Shown: positions 46,538-55,900 of the stretch, one piece after another
How positions within the stretch are numbered: position 1 is the stretch's first letter
Layout of the letters: every line of letters begins with the position of its first letter
Assembly (NCBI RefSeq): GCF_015667795.1
Contig: NZ_JADPEL010000001.1
Location: 16,574 to 80,573 of the forward strand
Reading direction: 5' to 3'
Source of the DNA: Clostridium sp. D53t1_180928_C8
Lineage (GTDB): Bacteria; Bacillota; Clostridia; Clostridiales; Clostridiaceae
Length of the DNA stretch: 64,000 nucleotides
Notes under the pieces: generated by a model
The model's database searches: none
The model's input: only the letters and a program-made list of their open reading frames with translations
Told to the model about the DNA's origin: nothing
Program-made: the position numbers and the translations under genes

Positions 46538-47233
46538 ATGGATAAGTTAAAAAATAAGAAAATAATAGGCTTATTAGTGGTTTTGATTGTAATAATAAGC
46601 ATATCATTATTGACATATAGAAAGAATAGTAAAAATGTTTTTAAGGATGAATATATGAAGAACATTTTTATTGATGAAGATAATATTGACTTAGAAAGTA
46701 AAAATGATAATATTAATTATTCATTAGATTTGATTGAAGAAGATAGTAAAGATATGAAAACTGATCTTATTGATAATAATGCAGAGGAAAATTCCAATAA
46801 TACAATAGTAGTTGAAATTAAAGGAGAAGTAAATAAACCAGATGTGTATATTTTGAAAGAAGGAAGTATAATTAAAGAGTTAATTGAAATAGCAGGTGGA
46901 TTAACAAGTAATGCAGATATTTCTAATATAAATCGAGCTAAAGAAGTTAAAAATCATGAACTAATAGTAATTAGAAATATTAATGATACTAATATGGAAG
47001 TAGGGAATATAGAAGTTGAAATAAATGAGGAAAGTGATGATGGAGTAATAAGTATAAATGATGCGGATTTAAGCAAACTTAAAGAAATCCCAGGTATAGG
47101 TGATGTAAAAGCAAATGCTATAATTTTATATAGAGAAGAAAATGGAGGATTTAAATCTATAGAAGAAATAAAGAACGTCAATGGAATAGGAGAAAAAACT
47201 TTTGAAAAAATAAAAGATAGTATAAAATTGTAA
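46538..47233 (+). CDS. ComEA-like helix-hairpin-helix DNA-binding membrane protein
   Basis: The 231-aa product has an N-terminal membrane helix (~8-26), an acidic linker, an SLBB-like domain (~89-150, VEIKGEVNKPDVYILKEGS) and a C-terminal double HhH domain (SINDADLSKLKEIPGIGDVK). This is the layout of ComEA, the DNA receptor of competence. No comEB or comEC is adjacent, so a competence role is not certain. GTAAGGAGGAAGG precedes the ATG. Confidence 0.88.
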   Translation: MDKLKNKKIIGLLVVLIVIISISLLTYRKNSKNVFKDEYMKNIFIDEDNIDLESKNDNINYSLDLIEEDSKDMKTDLIDNNAEENSNNTIVVEIKGEVNKPDVYILKEGSIIKELIEIAGGLTSNADISNINRAKEVKNHELIVIRNINDTNMEVGNIEVEINEESDDGVISINDADLSKLKEIPGIGDVKANAIILYREENGGFKSIEEIKNVNGIGEKTFEKIKDSIKL

Positions 47234-47357
47234 ATTATAATGTGAATTTTACATAAATATGCTATTAAATGCTTTTAAAATATAGGGTATTAATGTTATA
47301 ATTAATAAGATTTAGGAAAACATAATATTAAGTGAGTAATTATGTAGGGGGTAAAAC

Positions 47358-48023
47358 ATGAAGAAGAAAGCTATATCTTTAGCATTAGTTGCAATATTAG
47401 CTATTAGTGCGGTAGGATGCTCAAGTAACAACAATAAGGCAAAGACATCAGAGGAAAAAAAGACAGTAGTTGAAAATGTAGATATACTTCCAGGAAAATG
47501 GTCAGAAGATTATACTAGAGATGAAGTTAAAGAGTTATATAAAAAATCATTAGCAAGTGTTGAATCAACTGCTAAAGGATATTCATTAGATTATGATATT
47601 ACAGAAGATGAAATAAAAGAAGAAAATGGCGAGTCAGTTAATGATAGTTATGTGTATTTTGATATTCCAGAAGCTGAAAGATTAGAAAGTTTATACTTTG
47701 GATTTAAACAATATGGTTCAGATTTAGCTAATGGAAAGTTAGAAATGAAATTAGGGTATAAGTTAGATAAGAAGACTATATTAGAGGGTGGAAAATTTGA
47801 ATTTGAAAATCTATCATTATCATCTTTTTCACAAGCTTTTACTGGTGATTATGATAGGGATTATACTGAATTAGATAAACAAATATATGATGCAGTTAAA
47901 AATGGTACAGAAGAGGGTATACAAACTATAACAAATAATATTGATGGTTTAAAAGAGACAATAACAATAACAAAAGACTTTTTGCTTTATAAGCTAGAAA
48001 GTAGAGTATATAAATTTAAGTAA
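47358..48023 (+). CDS. Hypothetical lipoprotein
   Basis: The 221-aa product has a lipoprotein signal ending AISAVGC with lipidated Cys21, then a short polar linker and a ~180-residue acidic, charged domain that I do not recognise. An extended -10 TGTTATAAT at 47294-47302 suggests its own promoter. GTAGGGGGTAAA precedes the ATG. It would sit on the outer face of the membrane. Confidence 0.75.
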   Translation: MKKKAISLALVAILAISAVGCSSNNNKAKTSEEKKTVVENVDILPGKWSEDYTRDEVKELYKKSLASVESTAKGYSLDYDITEDEIKEENGESVNDSYVYFDIPEAERLESLYFGFKQYGSDLANGKLEMKLGYKLDKKTILEGGKFEFENLSLSSFSQAFTGDYDRDYTELDKQIYDAVKNGTEEGIQTITNNIDGLKETITITKDFLLYKLESRVYKFK

Positions 48024-48069
48024 ATAATAAAGCTTTAATTATATAAATATAAATTCTATGGAGGTAGAA

Positions 48070-48477
48070 ATGGTAGATAACAATGAAGAAAAGCTAGATA
48101 ATAACTCTGATTTAGTTGAAAAAAATGATGAGTTTATATCACAAGAAGCTTTAGAAGAAGCTGAAGTATATTTAGCTGAAGAAGAGGCTGCAGAAGCTAA
48201 GGAATTTATAAGAGATGAAGAAATAAAAACTGATGGTAAATTACTTCATTACACAAAGGTTGTTTTAAGTGGAATTTTAGATCAAATATTTGCTATAGGT
48301 TTAGCATTAGTACTATTTGGAGTATTTGATTTAGTTTTAAAAGCATTTGGATATAGAGTTGCTTTAAGAGAAGAAGTATTTATGATTATTTATGTAATAA
48401 GTAATATATTATACTATCCAATATTACAAGAAATTTTACATGGAAAAACTTTAGGGAAAAAATTCATCTTTAGATAA
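48070..48477 (+). CDS. Small RDD-like membrane protein
   Basis: The 135-aa product has a very acidic N-terminal half (to ~65) and two membrane helices (ILDQIFAIGLALVLFGVFDL and EVFMIIYVISNILYYPI). It ends EILHGKTLGKKFIFR, the GKTLGKK pattern of RDD-family proteins, but is shorter than usual. I start it at ATG 48070 because GGAGG sits at 48060-48064; the ATG at 48058 overlaps that SD. A terminator follows. Confidence 0.7.
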   Translation: MVDNNEEKLDNNSDLVEKNDEFISQEALEEAEVYLAEEEAAEAKEFIRDEEIKTDGKLLHYTKVVLSGILDQIFAIGLALVLFGVFDLVLKAFGYRVALREEVFMIIYVISNILYYPILQEILHGKTLGKKFIFR

Positions 48478-48485
48478 TTTAAGGG

Positions 48486-48519
48486 ACACCTTTATAATAA
48501 TTTTATAGAGGTGTTTTTT
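48486..48519 (+). terminator. Terminator after the small membrane protein gene
   Basis: Stem ACACCTTTATAA/TTATAGAGGTGT with one mismatch, then six T. Confidence 0.88.
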
Positions 48520-48614
48520 GCTTTGTTTTAAGGTATAATACAATAGGCGATAATAAAAGTATAAATTTTAATAAGTATATATAAGTAATTAATTTTTATA
48601 GATTGGAGCGTAAG

Positions 48615-49970
48615 ATGAAAAGAGGAAGTCAATTAACATTAAAAATAAACAATATGAAATTTCCTTCAACAGGAATATCAGAATGTGAAGGGAAAAAAGT
48701 CTATGTAAAAGGTGCTTTTCCTGGGCAAAAAGTAAAGGCTACTGTTAAGAAAAATAGAGATGGATATGCAGAAGCTAAACTTGTAGAAGTTATTGAAAAT
48801 GCTGGATATGAGATTAAAGCACCATGTCCTCATTTTGGAGTATGTGGAGGATGTAGTTCTCAAAATTTAACTTATGAAAAACAATTAGAATTATTAAGTG
48901 ATGAAATTTGTGAACTTTTTGAAGAAAAAGATTTACCTATGGGAATGTACCTTGGAGTTAAGGGTAGTGAAAACACATGGGAATATAGGAATAAGATGGA
49001 ATTCACTTTTGGAGACTTAGAAAAAGGTGGAGAGCTTACTTTAGGTATGCATATGAAAGGAAAGTCTTTTGGAGTATTAACAGTAGATAGCTGCATGATA
49101 GTAGACGAAGACTTTAGAACTATTTTAAAAACAACAGTAGATTACTTTAGAAGTACTGGATTACCATACTATAGAGTAATGAGAAGGGAAGGATATTTAA
49201 GGCACTTAGTTATTAGAAAAGCAACTAACACTGGTGAACTTATGGTTAACTTAGTAACTACAACTCAAGTTGAGTTTGATTTAACAGAGTATACTGAATT
49301 ACTTAAATCTAAAAACTATAAAGGTGAATTAGTATCTATATTACATACAGAGAATAATTCTTTATCTGATGCAGTTATACCAGAAAAGGTTAATGTATTA
49401 TATGGTAGAGATTACATAGTTGAAAATTTACTTGGACTTAAGTTTAAAATATCACCATTTTCATTTTTCCAAACTAACTCTAAGGGAGCAGAATCTCTTT
49501 ATAGTTTAGTTAGAGACTTTATGGGGGATGGTGAAAATAAGGTTGTATTTGACCTTTATTGTGGAACAGGTACAATAGGTCAAATAGCAGCTCCTAATGC
49601 TAAAAAGGTTGTGGGACTTGAGCTTATAGAGGAAGCTGTTGAAGCAGCTAAGGAAAATGCTAAGCTTAATGGATTAAGTAACTGTGAATTTATAGCTGGT
49701 GATGTTGCTGAAACTATTAAGAAAGTTAAAGATAAACCAGACATAATTATTTTAGATCCACCAAGAAGTGGTGTTTCTCCAAAGGCTTTAGATTATGTAA
49801 TTAGATTTAATGCACCGGAAATAATTTATGTTTCTTGTAATCCTAAGACTATGGTTGATAACTTAGATGTGTTATTAGCTCATGGATATAAGGTTGATAA
49901 GAGTACAGTTAAAGATATGTTTCCAAATACACCACATGCTGAGACCTGTGTGAGACTCATAAAAAAATAA
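48615..49970 (+). CDS. rlmD: 23S rRNA (uracil-5-)-methyltransferase RlmD/RumA-type
   Basis: This SAM-dependent enzyme makes 5-methyluridine in 23S rRNA. The 451-aa product has a TRAM domain, a 4Fe-4S site [13 protein letters not shown], the SAM motif [21 protein letters not shown] and the catalytic VSCNPKTM. The C-terminus [10 protein letters not shown] is intact. ATG 48615 follows GGAGCG; a TTG at 48603 has no separate SD. This is the last core gene before a mobile region, and rumA homologues are known insertion sites for serine-integrase elements in streptococci. Confidence 0.93.
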   Translation: MKRGSQLTLKINNMKFPSTGISECEGKKVYVKGAFPGQKVKATVKKNRDGYAEAKLVEVIENAGYEIKAPCPHFGVCGGCSSQNLTYEKQLELLSDEICELFEEKDLPMGMYLGVKGSENTWEYRNKMEFTFGDLEKGGELTLGMHMKGKSFGVLTVDSCMIVDEDFRTILKTTVDYFRSTGLPYYRVMRREGYLRHLVIRKATNTGELMVNLVTTTQVEFDLTEYTELLKSKNYKGELVSILHTENNSLSDAVIPEKVNVLYGRDYIVENLLGLKFKISPFSFFQTNSKGAESLYSLVRDFMGDGENKVVFDLYCGTGTIGQIAAPNAKKVVGLELIEEAVEAAKENAKLNGLSNCEFIAGDVAETIKKVKDKPDIIILDPPRSGVSPKALDYVIRFNAPEIIYVSCNPKTMVDNLDVLLAHGYKVDKSTVKDMFPNTPHAETCVRLIKK

Positions 49971-49980
49971 TAAATTAATA

Positions 49981-50017
49981 GGAACTGCAAGGTAATCTTG
50001 TGGTTCCTTAATTATTT
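49981..50017. terminator. Convergent terminator at the core/element junction
   Basis: An 11-bp stem GGAACTGCAAG with CTTGTGGTTCC (two G-T pairs) and a 5-nt loop lies between rlmD and the minus-strand recombinase gene, whose stop codon begins at 50008. T-rich sequence follows on both sides. The element boundary, if real, must lie at or near this hairpin. Confidence 0.85.
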
Positions 50018-51501
50018 ATTAATGTAGGAAGAGGCATTATGAGCCTATAGGATATTATTGGAGTACCGTCCTCTTCAATATTAATTTTTTTTACAAAACG
50101 ATGAAGTAACGCAGGTGTTAATTCATCTAAAGATAATTCTTCATTTTTTATTTTATTAAGTTCATTTAATAATGAGCTATCAGAAATTTTTTCAAGAGCT
50201 TGTTTAGTTATAACAATCTTATGTTCTAAAGCTTTAACTTGTTCATCTATATCGGTTATGAATAGTTCATAGTCTGATTTAGTAATTATCTCGTCAATAA
50301 GCATAGATATAGATTTAGATTTTCTTTTCTTTAGAATAATTAAATCATTTTCATAACTTTTTAATGCATTTTTATGTTTTAATATCTCATTATCAATTTC
50401 TAATTTAAAGTTATTATATAAATCAGTGGTTTTAATATCAGCAACAAACTGTTTTATTTCAGATAAAACAATAGTAGATAAATTAGCTTCTCTTACTATA
50501 TGAGATGAGCAAGCTTTACTTCCATGCTTATTAAAAGTGCCACAAACATATCCCTTACGATTTTTCTTAAAATGCATTCCTTTACCACAATCAGCACAAT
50601 AGATTGTATTAGTAAATAGGTGTAATGCTTGATGATGGTTTTTATGAGTTCTTATTTTCATTAACTCCTGTACTAACTTAAAATCTTCTTCTGATATTAT
50701 TGGCTCATGAGTATTTTTTATTACAGCTTGCCTATCAATAGTAGTTTTATGACGAGCCTTACTTACTACACTAACTGTACTTTGTTTAAGCTGAATCATA
50801 TGCCCTAGGTAAGCTTGATTTTTAAGAATTAGTTGTATAGTTCTACCATGCCATTTATCGTTCTTATTGCTTTTACCAGCAATCATAGCAGGGGTAGGAA
50901 TACCTTCATTATAAAGATGCCTAGCAATTGTATCTATACCTGTACCACTAATATATTCAGAGAAAATACGTTTTACTATATTAGGAGTATCATCATTCCT
51001 TATATAGAGCTTACTATCTATACATTCATATCCATATGGGGCAACTGAGCCATTGAATAATCCGAGTTCAGCCCTACTTCTAAGTGCTATCTTTATTCTT
51101 TCACTAGTTCTTTGAGCTTCCTGTTCATATATCCATGCATAAAGTCCAAACATATTACCATTACCTTCAAGAGTATTTATTGCACCGTCAAGAGTAACTA
51201 TATGGACATTGTTTGTTTCAGCTATCCTTTTTATTTTGTGAGATAACTCTACATTTCTAGCTAGTCTGGAAAGTTCTTTAGCAACTAGAACATTAATTTT
51301 TCTAGCTTCAGCATCTTTAATTAATCTATTTAGTTCTTTTCTTTTAGTAGAAGTACCACTTTCAACATCAACATAAAAGTCATAGATACTCCATCCCTTT
51401 TCTTTTGCATACTGAATAAACAAATCTCTTTGATTTTTTAAACTTGTTTGTTGCTCTACATTATCTGTTGAAACGCGTATATAAACGCCAACCTTTAACA
51501 T
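50008..51501 (-). CDS. Large serine recombinase, paralogue A
   Basis: Large serine recombinases integrate and excise mobile elements at att sites. The 497-aa product has the resolvase domain with nucleophile Ser11 in VYIRVSTD and ELSRLARNVE, the Recombinase domain (PYGYECIDSKLYIRNDDTPN), a zinc ribbon beginning CADCGKGMHFKKNRKG and a long coiled coil (~375-450). The start at 51501 (MLKVG) has AAAGGAG at good spacing; an ATG 9 nt upstream is too close to it. It is roughly half identical to the next gene by eye. Confidence 0.92.
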   Translation of the reverse strand: MLKVGVYIRVSTDNVEQQTSLKNQRDLFIQYAKEKGWSIYDFYVDVESGTSTKRKELNRLIKDAEARKINVLVAKELSRLARNVELSHKIKRIAETNNVHIVTLDGAINTLEGNGNMFGLYAWIYEQEAQRTSERIKIALRSRAELGLFNGSVAPYGYECIDSKLYIRNDDTPNIVKRIFSEYISGTGIDTIARHLYNEGIPTPAMIAGKSNKNDKWHGRTIQLILKNQAYLGHMIQLKQSTVSVVSKARHKTTIDRQAVIKNTHEPIISEEDFKLVQELMKIRTHKNHHQALHLFTNTIYCADCGKGMHFKKNRKGYVCGTFNKHGSKACSSHIVREANLSTIVLSEIKQFVADIKTTDLYNNFKLEIDNEILKHKNALKSYENDLIILKKRKSKSISMLIDEIITKSDYELFITDIDEQVKALEHKIVITKQALEKISDSSLLNELNKIKNEELSLDELTPALLHRFVKKINIEEDGTPIISYRLIMPLPTLINN

Positions 51502-51592
51502 TGTAAACATCTCCTTTATTTAGAAGATGTAGTGTGATTAATTTAAGATTAATAAATTAATATATGTATTGTCAATAACCCTATATATAAAA

Positions 51593-51632
51593 GCTATATT
51601 ATAAGTAAATTGATTTATAAATATAATATAGC
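51593..51632 (-). terminator. Terminator between the two recombinase genes
   Basis: Perfect 11-bp stem GCTATATTATA/TATAATATAGC with an ~18-nt loop. On the minus strand it is followed by TTTTATATAT. It would limit read-through from paralogue B into paralogue A. Confidence 0.7.
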
Positions 51633-51651
51633 CTTTAACTATGTACATGTT

Positions 51652-53124
51652 TTAGAATCTATAGTAAATCTTAGGAGAACCATCTTCTGAGATTTCTATT
51701 TTTTCTATGAACTTATTTAATATTTCTGGAGTAAGTTCATCAATTTTAGCCTTTGGTTTCTCAAAAGAAGATATTTTTTCAAGTGTAGAAGGAGCAGTTA
51801 GTATTTCTAATGAAGATTTAAAATCTGTAAGTTCATTAGATAATATTTCTGCTTCTTTAGTATACTTAGCAATATAAGAGTCATATTCCTTTCTAGAAAT
51901 AGTTTTATCTAAAAGATAATTAAATGCGGTATCCTTTCTTTCATTAAGTTTTATAAGCTTCTGCTCATTAGCCTTAATTGCACTTTCAAATTTTGACACT
52001 TTCTTTTTATAAATAGCTTCTAGTTGTTTGGAGTTACTAGTTGGCGAGTATGAACTCATAAATGAGTTTAATTCTTTAAGTATAGCTTCAGATAAGGCAG
52101 CTTCTCTTACGATATGGTCACTACAAACATTCTTCCCAAGTTTAACAGATGTACCACATACATATCCTTTTCTATTTTTCTTAAAATGCATTCCTTTACC
52201 ACAATCAGCACAACGTAATATATTAGTAAATAAATGTGTTGACTGATGTCCTCTTTCTTTATGTCTAGACTTAAGTAGGTCTTGTACAATATAAAACATC
52301 TCTTTAGAAATAATAGGTTCATGAGTATTTTCAACTAATATTCTTTCTGAAGCATCATTTTGTACTCTTTTTTTATTTACAGCATTTATTGTGCTTTCCT
52401 TTTTTTGCTCCATATTTCCTATATAAGCTTGATTTGTAAGTATCTTTTTTATAGTTTTACCATGCCAAACATTACTAGAATTTTTTTTGCCAGCAATTTG
52501 AGAAGTGGTTGGAATTTTATCATTAAATAATCCCTTGGCAATACTATCAATACCTTTTCCACCTATGTATTCAGAAAAGATACGTTTAACTATTTCAGGA
52601 GTATCATCATTCCTAATAAATAGTTGACCTTTTTCACAATAATATCCATATGGTGGTATAGAGCCATTAAAAAGACCATTTCTAGCTCGTGAAGCAAGCA
52701 TGGCTTTTAGTCTCATTGATGTTTTTTTTGCTTCATACTCTGCTAACCAAGAGTGCAAACCATATAATTCTTCATTACCTTCTAGTGTATTTATAGAGCC
52801 ATCTAGAGTTATAAGACCAATGTTAAAATCTTCTGCTATTAGTTTTATTTTATATGATAATGCAACGTTCCTAGCTAGTCTAGAAAGTTCTTTAGATATA
52901 ATAATATCAAATTTATTTTCCTGAGCATCTTTTAGTAATCTTTCAAAATTATCTCTATTTTCAATTGTTCCAGTTTCAATATCAGTATAAAAATCTATTA
53001 TAATATAATCATTATCTTTGGCATATTGAAGAATCTGTTCCTTTTGATTCTTTAAACTAGATTTTTGTTCATATCTATCTTTAGATACTCTTATATATGC
53101 AGCAGCTCTTTTTCTTTTTAACAT
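51652..53124 (-). CDS. Large serine recombinase, paralogue B
   Basis: The 490-aa product has the same domain order as paralogue A: Ser14 in AAYIRVSKD, ELSRLARNVALSYK, IRNDDTPEIVKRIFSEYI, the zinc ribbon CADCGKGMHFKKNRKG and a coiled coil. The two proteins share long identical strings but differ in the DNA-contacting regions, as expected after duplication and divergence. The start at 53124 has AAGGAG 10 nt upstream. It overlaps the small ORF at 53118-53282 by 7 nt, so translation is probably coupled. Confidence 0.92.
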   Translation of the reverse strand: MLKRKRAAAYIRVSKDRYEQKSSLKNQKEQILQYAKDNDYIIIDFYTDIETGTIENRDNFERLLKDAQENKFDIIISKELSRLARNVALSYKIKLIAEDFNIGLITLDGSINTLEGNEELYGLHSWLAEYEAKKTSMRLKAMLASRARNGLFNGSIPPYGYYCEKGQLFIRNDDTPEIVKRIFSEYIGGKGIDSIAKGLFNDKIPTTSQIAGKKNSSNVWHGKTIKKILTNQAYIGNMEQKKESTINAVNKKRVQNDASERILVENTHEPIISKEMFYIVQDLLKSRHKERGHQSTHLFTNILRCADCGKGMHFKKNRKGYVCGTSVKLGKNVCSDHIVREAALSEAILKELNSFMSSYSPTSNSKQLEAIYKKKVSKFESAIKANEQKLIKLNERKDTAFNYLLDKTISRKEYDSYIAKYTKEAEILSNELTDFKSSLEILTAPSTLEKISSFEKPKAKIDELTPEILNKFIEKIEISEDGSPKIYYRF

Positions 53125-53282
53125 AATGTAAAATCTCCTTTTCTTATGCAATCTATTTCTTTTATATTTAAACTTTCAAAAAAATTAGTTATATTATTTT
53201 CGATATTAGCATCAAAGATTGACTTTAATATATCTTCTAATTTAATTTCACTATTTTCTTTAAAAACTTTTTCTATTTTCAT
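53118..53282 (-). CDS. Small ORF (54 aa) leading the recombinase transcript
   Basis: The 54-aa ORF starts MKIEKVFKENSEIKLEDILK and ends RKGDFTLC. It is acidic and predicted helical and has no recognised domain. A near-perfect CGGAGGATTT precedes its ATG, and its stop overlaps the recombinase start by 7 nt, both good signs of a real gene. It might be a regulator or directionality partner of the recombinase; that is inference from position only. Confidence 0.6.
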   Translation of the reverse strand: MKIEKVFKENSEIKLEDILKSIFDANIENNITNFFESLNIKEIDCIRKGDFTLC

Positions 53283-53307
53283 TTATAAATCCTCCGTAAG
53301 TTTGAAA

Positions 53308-53337
53308 TAATTATCATTATGTATTTTTAATGTTCAA
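53308..53337 (-). promoter_or_regulatory. Likely promoter of the recombinase transcript
   Basis: Read on the minus strand: TTGAAC (53337-53332), an 18-bp spacer and TAATTA (53313-53308). It lies just before the SD of the 54-aa ORF and at the edge of the 97-bp repeat array. Confidence 0.45.
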
Positions 53338-53900
53338 AATAAAATTTTTTAAAATTATTTGTTTATAGATAGTAAATTATTAAAAAAGCTCCTATATACT
53401 TTATATGAACTTTTTGTGGAACATTCACCACCGAAATAAAATTTTTTTTTAAATATTTGTTTGTAGACAGTAAATTATTAAAAAAGCTCCTATATACTTT
53501 ATATGAACTTTTTGTGGAACATTCACCACCAAAATAAAATTTTTTTAAAATATTTGCTTGTAGACAGTAAATTATTAAAAAAGCTCCTATATACTTTATA
53601 TGAACTTTTTGTAGAACATTCACCACCAAAATAAAATTTTTTTAAAATATTTGCTTGTAGACAGTAAATTATTAAAAAAGCTCCTATATACTTTATATGA
53701 ACTTTTTGTGGAACATTCACCATCAAAATAAAATTTTTTTAAAATATTTGCTTGTAGACAGTAAATTATTAAAAAAGCTCCTATATACTTTATATGAACT
53801 TTTTGTGGTACATTCACCATGAAAATTAAAAATTTTTAAATTTATTTGTTATAGATAGTAAATTGTTAAAAAGTTTTTATATAGTTTATATAAAATTGAT
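53334..53900. repeat. Tandem array of six 97-bp direct repeats
   Basis: The marker AGTAAATTATTAAAAAAGCT recurs at 53371, 53469, 53566, 53663 and 53760, with a degenerate sixth copy at 53857, so the period is 97 bp (98 once). Units three to five differ by only a few bases. Each unit carries AAAAAGCTCC...GAACTTTTT, an imperfect inverted repeat, and a GTGGAACATTCACCAC motif. Minus-strand ORFs here arise from the repeat itself. It lies between the recombinase promoter and the replication region and may be an iteron-like, partition or recombinase-binding array. Confidence 0.9.
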
Positions 53901-54110
53901 TATAAAAAGAAATGATTTAATTTTAGAGTTATGATTGACAAAGGGAAATTTTTAATATTAAGTTTATTTAATTAATAAAATAATATCTGTATAATTAAAA
54001 GAGATTACAAGCAATTTTAGATGAATTTAAATTTAGAAATAATATAAAGTATTTTTATATATAATATTTAACATTTAGTACAATAATAGTACATAATTAG
54101 AAGAAGATGA

Positions 54111-54116
54111 TATAAT
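54111..54116 (+). promoter_or_regulatory. Possible -10 element of rep
   Basis: TATAAT with extended TGA directly before it. No good -35 is visible. TAGTACA occurs twice just upstream (about 54076 and 54086). Transcription from here would run through the iterons into rep. Confidence 0.4.
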
Positions 54117-54154
54117 ACTTATATTTACTTAATTTAGAGAATATTATAGGGTAA

Positions 54155-54229
54155 AAAAGTGTCTATTTATTTAGAATTTGTGGTAATAAAAGTGTCTAGT
54201 TTTTACGGTGAATGATAAAAAAAGTGTCT
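54155..54229 (+). repeat. Three iterons upstream of rep (candidate origin)
   Basis: AAAAGTGTCT occurs at 54155, 54188 and 54220, each followed by a T-rich stretch. The spacing is 33 and 32 bp, three helical turns, so all copies face the same side of the DNA. Directly repeated sites of this kind next to a Rep_3 gene are the normal binding sites of the initiator and control copy number. The surrounding DNA (53900-54319) is extremely AT-rich, as origins are. Confidence 0.75.
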
Positions 54230-54319
54230 GCTTTTTGTGAAATTTAATTTAAGAAGACATTTTTAAATTAAATAAATACTAAGTCAGCTTTAAGAAGATA
54301 GTTTTAGGGAGAAATACAT

Positions 54320-55732
54320 ATGAAAACAATTATAAAAAAAACTGAATACATGATAGAAAAAATAAAATACAAAAAGATAAATTTTGCTATATTAATTAAT
54401 TTAGCTTTAGGTAGCATAGACCATAATAAACCTAAGTTTGATGAAGATAAAAATATTATCACAGAGATTAATATGGATGATTGTGCAAAGATATTAGGAT
54501 ATAGTTGCTCAAATAAATCAAGTATGAAGAGGTCAATTGATAGATTGTTAAATAACTATGTTAAAGAAAATATAATTAGTATTAAGGATAGTACTTCTAT
54601 TGAAATTAATGAGTCGTTGATTAAGAGATTTAAAACAAGTATAAAAAGAAATACCATAACAATATATTTTAATAATGTATTTACTAATGATATATTAATA
54701 AAGTATAAAGATGATAATAATGAAGTAAATTATAATAGATACATTAAATATAATTATGATATGTTTTTTCAGTGTAAAAATGCATACACGCTTGCTTTAT
54801 ATGAACTTTTAAAATTATATTCATATAAAAAAAGTTATAATATTACTTTAAAAGATTTAAAAAAATATCTAGGTATATATTGTATGGAAGGAGATTCGGA
54901 AGAAAAAAATGAGGAAGCGACTAGTATTTCATATTTAGAATATAAAGATTTTAAAAAAACTATTTTATCACCAGCTATTAAGTATATAAACAATAATACA
55001 GATATAGAGGTTTCTATTATCAAAGAAGATAAAGTTAAGCGAAAGTGTGTGATATTAGGAAAAGAAAAGGTATTTTGGGATGCAGAAAAAGTAAACTTTG
55101 AGATTAAAGTAACTAAAGAAAGCAATTATTTAGAAGAATTTGCTAATGATGTAGGAATTGAAATTAAAAAAATTAGACCATTTATTAAATATGCAATTGA
55201 TGAGTTAATAAAATTTAATATAGTTGTTAATGAAGATGAAGTTATTTCGTTATTTAGGTTATGTAAAGATATGAATTTAGTTATATATTCAATTATAGAA
55301 TCAGCATCTAAGAAAAATACTAAAACACTTATAGGACGTTCATATAATACTATTGAAAGGGTTCTTTCAAATGGAGAAGTAGAGATTTATAAGAAAAGAA
55401 TGAAGTTATATTGTAAGGATATTAAGAAAAAACAATCTAAGAAACAACATTCTGAGCTTGTGGGTGAAGATAGTAGAAACAAAGTTTTAGTTGATATTTA
55501 CGAAGAATATAAATTTTTTGCTTACATAGTAACTGAAGATGATATTGAAAAAATGAAAGTATGCTTAATACAATATAATAACGAAAAGATTAAGAAATAT
55601 ATAAGAGAGTCAGGTAAGATGTTATTAAAAAGTAATAAAAATTTATATGGATTTGGATTTGTTAAAAAAATGCTTGATAATGGTGTTTTTGAAGGTAATA
55701 AAAAATTAAAAATAAAAACTTCCGTTAAATGA
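54320..55732 (+). CDS. Rep_3-type plasmid replication initiator protein
   Basis: The 470-aa product resembles iteron-binding initiators. It has a first winged-helix region (~15-160) with KNAYTLALYELLKLYSYKKS, and a second with YLEYKDFKKTILSPAIKYIN followed by TDIEVSII, which is the conserved Rep_3 string. The C-terminal ~200 residues are lysine-rich and unassigned. TTAGGGAGAAA precedes the ATG. Upstream iterons support the call. Such a gene in a chromosomal context implies an integrated plasmid or plasmid-like element. Confidence 0.8.
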   Translation: MKTIIKKTEYMIEKIKYKKINFAILINLALGSIDHNKPKFDEDKNIITEINMDDCAKILGYSCSNKSSMKRSIDRLLNNYVKENIISIKDSTSIEINESLIKRFKTSIKRNTITIYFNNVFTNDILIKYKDDNNEVNYNRYIKYNYDMFFQCKNAYTLALYELLKLYSYKKSYNITLKDLKKYLGIYCMEGDSEEKNEEATSISYLEYKDFKKTILSPAIKYINNNTDIEVSIIKEDKVKRKCVILGKEKVFWDAEKVNFEIKVTKESNYLEEFANDVGIEIKKIRPFIKYAIDELIKFNIVVNEDEVISLFRLCKDMNLVIYSIIESASKKNTKTLIGRSYNTIERVLSNGEVEIYKKRMKLYCKDIKKKQSKKQHSELVGEDSRNKVLVDIYEEYKFFAYIVTEDDIEKMKVCLIQYNNEKIKKYIRESGKMLLKSNKNLYGFGFVKKMLDNGVFEGNKKLKIKTSVK

Positions 55733-55825
55733 TAAAGATGAATTTAATAAATTTATAGAACAATGTAGGAAAAATACACCAAAAAAGTTGAAGTAGAGAT
55801 ACAAAGATTTAAAATATCATAGTGT

Positions 55826-55862
55826 AAAAGCAGAATATTAATGTTTAATATTCTGCTTTTAT
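55826..55862. terminator. Bidirectional terminator after rep
   Basis: Perfect ~14-bp stem AAAAGCAGAATATTA with TAATATTCTGCTTTT and a short loop. It lies between rep (plus) and the resolvase gene (minus). Confidence 0.85.
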
Positions 55863-55900
55863 TAATTATATTTTAGAGTTAAACAATAAAATTAAATCAA

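Noticed and set aside
53363-53820. Overlapping minus-strand ORFs of 66-88 codons
   Set aside because: They are read-through of the 97-bp repeat, with repeating protein strings, no independent SD and no conserved start.
53334-53900. CRISPR array
   Set aside because: The period is 97 bp and the whole unit, not just a short repeat, is conserved. There are no variable spacers and no cas genes.
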